Source: Chloroflexia bacterium
GTDB lineage: Bacteria > Chloroflexota > Chloroflexia > Thermomicrobiales > JALYUS01
Assembly: GCA_025924435.1 (NCBI GenBank)
Contig: JAICIL010000152.1
Location: forward strand, 1 to 10,130
Length of the DNA stretch: 10,130 nucleotides
Direction of reading: 5' to 3'
Part shown: one piece after another, positions 6,359-10,130 of the stretch
Numbering within the stretch: position 1 is the first letter of the stretch
How the letters are laid out: each line of letters starts with the position of its first letter
Program-made: the position numbers and the translations under genes
Notes under the pieces: model-generated
The model's database searches: none
What the model saw: only the letters and a program-made list of their open reading frames with translations
Told to the model about the DNA's origin: nothing

Positions 6359-7075
6359 CTATGGCGATGTGACCGCGTAGCCCGCGTACTGGATGGGCGT
6401 CCGCTTGCTGACTGTCATCGGCAGCCGCGCGCCCATTGCCGCGTAGGAGAGTTTGCCCCGCTTCAACCGGCGGAACGCCGGGAGGGCGCCGAGCGGAATA
6501 CCCTTCGGGTTGATGCCGACGATGTCGCGGCATACCAGGCCGTGCCGGGCCAGCGCGGCGCGCAGTTCGTCCGGCGTGATGAACATCGCCCAATCGTGCA
6601 GGTTCGTCGTCAGGATGCGCGTCGGCTTCCACTCCTGCAAGAGTTTGATGACGACCAGTTTGCTGATGAACGTCCGGTTGATCGTGTCGAAGAGGTAGAC
6701 GCCGCCCGGTTTGAGCACGCGCGCCGTCTCGGCGATCACGCGGTCGAGGTCGTCCACATGCTCCAGCACGTCGCAGCAGTAGGCGATGTCGAAGGTTGTG
6801 TCCGCGAAGGGAATCGCCTCGCCGGACGCGACGCGATAGGTGATCGCCAGCCCCGCTTCCGCCGCGTGCGCCGCCGCCTGCGCGATGCTCGGCGCGGAGG
6901 GGTCAATGCCCGTCACGTCGCAGCCGAGTTTCGCGAACTCCTCCGCGAGGAAGCCGCCGCCGCAACCAATATCGAGCGCCCGCTTGCCTCGCGGATCAAT
7001 GCGCAGTGTGTCCACGAGCACACCGCGCATGTAGCCGAACCGAACCGGCGTGAGGACGGAGAGTGTGGAGAGCAC
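6359..7075 (-). CDS. UbiG-like class I SAM-dependent methyltransferase
   Basis: Cytoplasmic methyltransferase most like UbiG/Coq3-type O-methyltransferases. From the GTG at 7073-7075 it has 238 residues: motif I ALDIGCGGG (33-41), the acidic motif II GIDPSAPSI (56-64), CCDVLEHVDD (100-109), LKPGGVYLFDTINRT (121-135) and a UbiG-style C-terminal part with TTNLHDWAMFITPDELRAAL. UbiG methylates polyprenyl-hydroxyphenols in ubiquinone synthesis; no quinone genes are adjacent, so the substrate is open. The GTG is the only standard start in frame and has a poor ribosome site. In-frame codons upstream (7076-7129) spell VDNAIYDTEPWRDENR, similar in position and type to the N-terminal helix of UbiG proteins. 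The true start is therefore probably near 7129, where an ATT follows a purine run by 8 nt; that would give 256 residues. Confidence 0.82.
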   Translation of the reverse strand: MLSTLSVLTPVRFGYMRGVLVDTLRIDPRGKRALDIGCGGGFLAEEFAKLGCDVTGIDPSAPSIAQAAAHAAEAGLAITYRVASGEAIPFADTTFDIAYCCDVLEHVDDLDRVIAETARVLKPGGVYLFDTINRTFISKLVVIKLLQEWKPTRILTTNLHDWAMFITPDELRAALARHGLVCRDIVGINPKGIPLGALPAFRRLKRGKLSYAAMGARLPMTVSKRTPIQYAGYAVTSP

Positions 7076-7126
7076 CCGGTTTTCGTCCCGCCACGGTTCG
7101 GTATCGTAGATAGCATTATCAACGGG

Positions 7127-7149
7127 AATGGCGGAAGCCCCCCTCCCCT
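7127..7149 (-). promoter_or_regulatory. Possible ATT start with purine-rich ribosome site for the methyltransferase
   Basis: On the minus strand AGGGGAGGGGGG (7149-7138) is followed after 8 nt by ATT (7129-7127), in frame with the methyltransferase; a TAG stop in the same frame is at 7150-7148. No ATG, GTG or TTG lies between that TAG and the GTG at 7075. The purine run belongs to the repeat at 7138-7192. Confidence 0.35.
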
Positions 7150-7192
7150 AACTGCCCAGAGGGCACCCGCTCCCCCGCAAGCGGGAGAGGGG
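7138..7192 (+). repeat. GC-rich palindromic repeat, copy 1 of an inverted pair
   Basis: A 55-nt element running from a C-run to GCGGGAGAGGGG, able to fold on itself (CCCCTCCCC against GGGAGAGGGG, with GCCC/GGGC inside). Aligned to the reverse complement of 7255-7308, it agrees at most positions with a 1-nt gap in each copy, sharing AGGGCACCCG and GCGGGAGAGGGG. It touches the start region of the methyltransferase. Confidence 0.7.
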
Positions 7193-7254
7193 AACGCGCT
7201 CCAGATATGATGCTGTTCCTCTCGCAGCATTGACCGAGCCATTGCAAAGAGTCA

Positions 7255-7308
7255 CCCCTCTCCCGCGCACGGGGGCCGGGTGCCCTTTGGGCGGCACGGG
7301 GGAGGGGG
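7255..7308 (-). repeat. GC-rich palindromic repeat, copy 2, inverted
   Basis: The inverted partner of 7138-7192; 62 nt lie between them. Read on the minus strand it starts CCCCCTCCCC and ends GCGGGAGAGGGG. It ends 8 nt beyond the stop of the FAD oxidoreductase (7317) and may serve as that gene's terminator. The pair together resembles a small non-autonomous element of about 170 bp, but no target duplication is visible. Confidence 0.7.
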
Positions 7309-7316
7309 AATCCCGT

Positions 7317-8645
7317 CTACCCCTCCTCCTGCGTCGTCTCCATCATCTCATTGGCGGCGTCGAGGTCGGGGACGAGGCCGGTCAGGTCCTCGTCGGGGTT
7401 CTGCTCCGCCTCGCGCAGGAAGCCGCGCAGCGACGCTTTCTGCCGGATGAGGACGCGATACTGGTCGAGTTCCTCCGGCGGGCGGTTGACGGCGAGTGCG
7501 CCGACGACGACATCGCGCGAGCCGTCCAGATAGAGGGCGGCGAAGGAGCGATCCTCCATCTTGCCGCGCAGGATGATGTGCGCGTCCGGCTGCGGGTTGC
7601 CGAGCACTTCGATGCCGAGATCGAAGAGGTCCGAGAAGTAATACTGCACGTGGTCGTACGGCTCGTTTGCGCCGGCCATGTTCGCGCCCGCCGTCTGGCC
7701 CTGCGAGAGCGCGGTGTCCCAGTGCTCGACGCGCCGCGTGCCGAAGACGGGATCGGGGAAGGCGGCGATGTCGCCCGCCGCGTAGATGTCCGGGTCGCTC
7801 GTTTGCAGATATTCATTGACGGCGACGCCCTGCGTCCCGCCGTCGTACTTGAGCAGCGCGGCGTCCGCGAGGGTGCGATTCAGGGCGATGCCGACGCCCG
7901 CGACGATCAGATCGCCGCCGACGGTGTGCCCCTGTTTCGTCGCGACCATCCCCGCGCGCATCGTGCCGGGCTGCGGCAGGATGCGCACCGCCTCGTCCTC
8001 GGTGAGGAACTTCACGCCGTGGTCCGCGAGCGTCTGCTGGAAGAACATCGCCAGGTCTTCCGGCATGAATTTGTCCCAGATCGTCTTCCCCTTGACGATG
8101 ACGGTGGTGTCTACCTTGTAGGTGACGAGCGCGGCGGCGACCTCGACGCCGATGAAACTGCCGCCGATCACCGCCGCGTGCTTCGCCTTCGCGGCGGCGG
8201 CGCGAATGGCCTCGGAGTCGTCCAGCCAGCGGAGATAGTGGACGCCCTCCAACTCCGCGCCGGGGATGTCCAGATGGCGGGGCGTGCCGCCCGTCGCGAG
8301 CAGGAGTTTCTTGTATGCGAGCGTCCGGCCGTCTTCCAGCGTCACCTGATGCGCCTCGGGGTCGAGGCCGGTGGCGCGCGTGTTGGTCATCACCTCCACG
8401 CCCTGCTCGTTGTGCCACTCCGGCGGGTGGACGAAGACCTCCTTGCGGTCCTGATCGCCGCGCAGATACTCCTTGGAGAGCGGCGGGCGGTGGTACGGCC
8501 GCTCGTGGTCGTCGGTGAGGATGACGACGCGCCCGCCACCGCCCCGCGCGCGGATCGCCTCCGCCGCCATCGCCCCGGCGAGGCCGCCGCCGATAATCAG
8601 ATAGTCAATCGCCGCCGTGGCGGAACCTTGCGTGACACGATCCAT
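7317..8645 (-). CDS. FAD-dependent NAD(P)H oxidoreductase, AIF/ferredoxin-reductase type
   Basis: A 442-residue flavoprotein of the pyridine nucleotide-disulphide oxidoreductase superfamily, in the group containing ferredoxin/rubredoxin reductases and AIF. Domains: FAD-binding Rossmann GGGLAG (19-24); RPPLSKEYL (53-61), typical of the group; LLLATGG (115-121); NAD(P)-binding GGSFIGVE (161-168); the second FAD site YAAGDIA (288-294); RVEHWDTALSQGQTAG (305-320); and a C-terminal reductase domain from about 330. No CxxC redox centre is present, which separates it from thioredoxin and lipoamide reductases. Such enzymes pass electrons from NAD(P)H to a small iron-sulphur protein, usually for an oxygenase, but no ferredoxin, rubredoxin or oxygenase gene lies here. 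The ATG at 8643-8645 is chosen because AAAGGA sits 9 nt upstream; an ATG three codons earlier would directly abut that site. Confidence 0.9.
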   Translation of the reverse strand: MDRVTQGSATAAIDYLIIGGGLAGAMAAEAIRARGGGGRVVILTDDHERPYHRPPLSKEYLRGDQDRKEVFVHPPEWHNEQGVEVMTNTRATGLDPEAHQVTLEDGRTLAYKKLLLATGGTPRHLDIPGAELEGVHYLRWLDDSEAIRAAAAKAKHAAVIGGSFIGVEVAAALVTYKVDTTVIVKGKTIWDKFMPEDLAMFFQQTLADHGVKFLTEDEAVRILPQPGTMRAGMVATKQGHTVGGDLIVAGVGIALNRTLADAALLKYDGGTQGVAVNEYLQTSDPDIYAAGDIAAFPDPVFGTRRVEHWDTALSQGQTAGANMAGANEPYDHVQYYFSDLFDLGIEVLGNPQPDAHIILRGKMEDRSFAALYLDGSRDVVVGALAVNRPPEELDQYRVLIRQKASLRGFLREAEQNPDEDLTGLVPDLDAANEMMETTQEEG

Positions 8646-8654
8646 CGTTCGCAT

Positions 8655-8660
8655 TCCTTT
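8655..8660 (-). promoter_or_regulatory. Ribosome binding site of the FAD oxidoreductase
   Basis: AAAGGA on the minus strand lies 9 nt before the ATG at 8645 and has no gap to the alternative ATG at 8654, so it decides for the shorter protein. Confidence 0.65.
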
Positions 8661-8668
8661 CACGATGC

Positions 8669-8691
8669 TATGGACGCGCAAACGCGCCATA
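8669..8691. promoter_or_regulatory. Palindrome upstream of the oxidoreductase, possible operator or leader hairpin
   Basis: TATGG (8669-8673) pairs with CCATA (8687-8691) and CGCG (8675-8678) with CGCG (8683-8686), with one unpaired A and a CAAA loop. The dyad lies 24 nt upstream of the oxidoreductase start, where a repressor site or 5' leader hairpin would be placed. No regulator gene is nearby. Confidence 0.3.
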
Positions 8692-8726
8692 CAGGAGCGA
8701 AAAGGCGTGCAGGATGCGTGCCAGAC

Positions 8727-8816
8727 GGAGTAGACAGTAGCCAGTAGCCAGATGAGAAAACGCGCGTAGCGCCTCCGCTTTCAACTGACTACCGATTACT
8801 GTCTACTATCTACTCC
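8727..8816. repeat. Imperfect inverted repeat of GTAGNCA-like tandem units
   Basis: The left arm 8727-8751 runs GGAGTAGACAGTAGCC and on to CAG. The right arm, 8785-8816, read in reverse complement, begins GGAGTAGATAGTAGACAGTA and ends GGTAGTCAG. It carries one extra 7-nt unit; the rest differs only by transitions. The loop is about 33 nt. The design, an inverted repeat whose arms are short tandem units, parallels 2413-2469 with a different unit. Confidence 0.6.
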
Positions 8817-8849
8817 CCTAGGACTTACGCGGTTCGCGGGAGGAAACCC

Positions 8850-8915
8850 GGTGGTAGCAGGCTTTCCAGCCTGCCTCTCACGGCGGGGAGGCAGGCTGGA
8901 AAGCCTGCTACCACC
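8850..8915. repeat. REP/BIME-like double palindrome, 28-bp perfect stem
   Basis: Bases 8850-8877 are exactly complementary to 8888-8915 with a 10-nt loop. Each arm is itself a hairpin: GCAGGCT-TTCC-AGCCTGC (8857-8874) and GCAGGCT-GGAA-AGCCTGC (8891-8908). GTAG at 8854-8857 overlaps the base of the first hairpin, and its inverse CTAC (8908-8911) that of the second. A GTAG-type tetranucleotide beside a hairpin is the signature of REP elements mobilised by RAYT (TnpA_REP) proteins, and two REPs in inverted order form a BIME. No RAYT gene is present here. It lies 35 nt beyond the stop of the cyclase and could also terminate it. Confidence 0.75.
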
Positions 8916-8949
8916 ATGAAAAGCGCTCCAACTGCGTCACTCCTATCCC

Positions 8950-9831
8950 CTACACAATCGCCAAAGGCACAATCGGGCTGCCGACGCCGCCTTCGAGGCG
9001 GAGCGGTGTGGCGACGTAGAGGAATTGGTGGACCTTGTCGGCGGCGAGGCGTTCGAGATCGAGGAATTCGACCAGGTAGCCGCCGCAGCCCCAGATCACC
9101 GCCTGATGCAAGGGGAGTGTGTCCGCCCACGAGCGGATCACCTCCACCGCCGGGTTGTCACCGCCGAGGGCGACCAAGTCGTGCTCCTTGAACCAGTGGC
9201 CGCACGCGCCGCTCAGGCCCGGCTCGGAGGCGTAGAAGCGCTGCCGCGCCTCCGCGCCGCCGCCGAACAGTTGCCACCAGCCGGTGCGGATGAGGACGGT
9301 ATCGCCCGGCCGGATTTCGACGCCCTGTTTCTTCGCGCAGGCGTCCAGTTCGTCCGGCTCGATGGCGTCGCCGCCGTCGAGGTGCGGGATGCCGCGAAAA
9401 CCCGCGATGTCGAGCAAAATGCCCCGCCCGACCATCGGCCCGACATTCTGGATGCCGCAACGCTCCGCGCCGTGCGGGTAGAGTTTGTGCGAGGAATGGC
9501 CGTTGTAGAGCGTGTCGCCCATGTAGATGTGGCAGAGGGCGTCAATGTGCGTCGTGCCGTGCGTGTGCATCATCACGACATCATCCGCGTTGGAGAGAAC
9601 GCCGTCCGGGCGGCGGCGCGTCGTGAGGACATGCCAGGTCGGGCGGCGACCCGGCAGGTTCGGCCCATCCGGCGAGAGCGGCGCGGCGAGCGAGTAGACC
9701 GTGCCGCTTTGAATCAACCGCGCCGCCTCCCGCACCAGCCCCGCATTCAGCAGGTTCGCCGTCCCCCGCTCGTCCTCGTCCCCCCAACGCCCCCAGTTGC
9801 TCGGCACGCCAATCTCATCCGGTCGGGGCAT
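8950..9831 (-). CDS. Cyclase family (PF04199-type) metal-dependent hydrolase
   Basis: A 293-residue protein of the cyclase/kynurenine formamidase (KynB-like) superfamily, which hydrolyses amides or lactones with bound metal. The signature stretch is MHTHGTTHIDALCHIY (88-103), giving H91, H95, D97 and H101 as likely ligands or catalytic residues; it is followed by MGDTLYNGHSS, typical of the longer subfamily rather than true KynB, which is shorter. PGDTVLIRTGW (175-185) and PLHQAVIWGCGGYLVEFLDL (240-259), including H243, fit the remainder of the fold. There is no signal peptide, so a cytoplasmic location is expected. ATG 9829-9831 follows AAAGGAG by 6 nt. No tryptophan or kynurenine genes are nearby, so the substrate is not assignable. 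Confidence 0.88.
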   Translation of the reverse strand: MPRPDEIGVPSNWGRWGDEDERGTANLLNAGLVREAARLIQSGTVYSLAAPLSPDGPNLPGRRPTWHVLTTRRRPDGVLSNADDVVMMHTHGTTHIDALCHIYMGDTLYNGHSSHKLYPHGAERCGIQNVGPMVGRGILLDIAGFRGIPHLDGGDAIEPDELDACAKKQGVEIRPGDTVLIRTGWWQLFGGGAEARQRFYASEPGLSGACGHWFKEHDLVALGGDNPAVEVIRSWADTLPLHQAVIWGCGGYLVEFLDLERLAADKVHQFLYVATPLRLEGGVGSPIVPLAIV

Positions 9832-9976
9832 CGTGCGCTCCTTTCAATTACCAGCGGCAGCGGGCAGCAGATGGCAAGCGAGAACGGATGACGGCGTCGG
9901 ATGTCATCGTATCACCGCGATTGCCGCGCGGCGCGCCTCGCTGCCTGCTGAGGAATAAAAGTCGTGAACGAACGGG

Positions 9977-10130
9977 TCATGAATTCCGTGGCAGCACATC
10001 TATCGTTTGCCGGAACTTCTGGATGCGCTGGTTGCCGGTATCCGTGACGAAGACGTTGCCTTGCTTGTCCACGGCGACCCCGCCGCTGTAGTTGAACTGG
10101 CCGGGGCCGCTGCCGTAGCGGCCCCATTTC
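9977..10130 (-). CDS. NHL-repeat protein, C-terminal end (partial)
   Basis: On the minus strand a frame enters from the window edge and ends at TGA 9979-9977, giving 50 residues. They contain one complete NHL beta-propeller blade: WGRYGSGPGQFN, then GGVAVDKQGNVFVTDTGN and QRIQKF, followed by a short tail TIDVLPRNS. NHL propellers are built from about six such blades and mediate binding; bacterial ones are often secreted or membrane-attached. The rest lies beyond the window, so total length and any other domain are unknown. The cyclase gene follows 145 nt downstream; no clear terminator is visible between them. Confidence 0.85.
   Translation of the reverse strand, partial: KWGRYGSGPGQFNYSGGVAVDKQGNVFVTDTGNQRIQKFRQTIDVLPRNS

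Larger units (their letters stand above)
8646..8949. other. 304-nt intergenic region holding three palindromes
   Basis: This region lies between the cyclase stop and the oxidoreductase start, both minus-strand. It contains no credible gene. It holds the REP/BIME-like hairpin 8850-8915, the imperfect tandem-unit inverted repeat 8727-8816 and the short dyad 8669-8691. The oxidoreductase promoter should be inside but I cannot place it. Confidence 0.7.

Noticed and set aside
7193..7254. Gene, RNA or promoter in the core between the two GC-rich palindromes
   Set aside because: Too short for a gene, no clear -35/-10 pair on either strand, and no tRNA-like fold.
7230..8747. Long plus-strand frame opposite the FAD oxidoreductase
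   Set aside because: It is a GC-driven mirror of a clear flavoprotein gene and has no motifs of its own.
1..10130. Defence island, biosynthetic cluster or integrated phage
   Set aside because: The genes are separate metabolic, transport and unknown proteins with individual spacing; none carries nuclease, toxin-antitoxin, synthase or phage signatures.

Overview
The window is GC-rich bacterial chromosome with ordinary housekeeping or catabolic genes and an unusual number of intergenic inverted repeats. I infer a Chloroflexota host, possibly Thermomicrobia-like. The reasons are the secreted protein at 2476-3810, whose aromatic modules and lone C-terminal motif I associate with that phylum, the codon bias, the NHL protein and the UbiG-like methyltransferase. 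There is no rRNA or other marker to confirm this. I recognise no defence system, biosynthetic cluster, phage, CRISPR array, tRNA or intact transposase.

Layout. Bases 1-72 hold the C-terminal end of an unidentified plus-strand gene. Two more plus-strand genes follow: an MFS exporter (330-1601) and an amidohydrolase-fold protein (1692-2417) that lacks most of its expected metal ligands. A long hairpin of 8-nt units (2413-2469) separates them from the next gene, which converges on it. From there every gene is on the minus strand: a secreted modular protein (2476-3810), a CPBP membrane protease homologue (3992-4855), a PLP-dependent threonine/serine dehydratase-like enzyme (4990-6009), a 79-aa protein of unknown function (6029-6268), a UbiG-like SAM methyltransferase (6359-7075, probably starting further upstream), an AIF/ferredoxin-reductase-type FAD oxidoreductase (7317-8645), a cyclase-family metal hydrolase (8950-9831) and the C-terminal end of an NHL-repeat protein (9977-10130).

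The minus-strand genes are mostly separated by 90-300 nt and have their own ribosome sites, so they do not look like one operon. The exception is the 79-aa gene and the dehydratase, 20 nt apart, which may be co-transcribed. The enzymes do not form an obvious single pathway.

The most distinctive feature is the repeats. Five different inverted-repeat structures occupy gene boundaries: 2413-2469, 3905-3960 with 4884-4981, 7138-7192 with 7255-7308, 8727-8816 and 8850-8915. Three are built from short tandem units of 7-9 nt. One is REP/BIME-like with GTAG next to each hairpin. One pair flanks the CPBP gene like a cassette. One pair abuts the methyltransferase start, where no standard start codon is left ahead of conserved-looking N-terminal residues.
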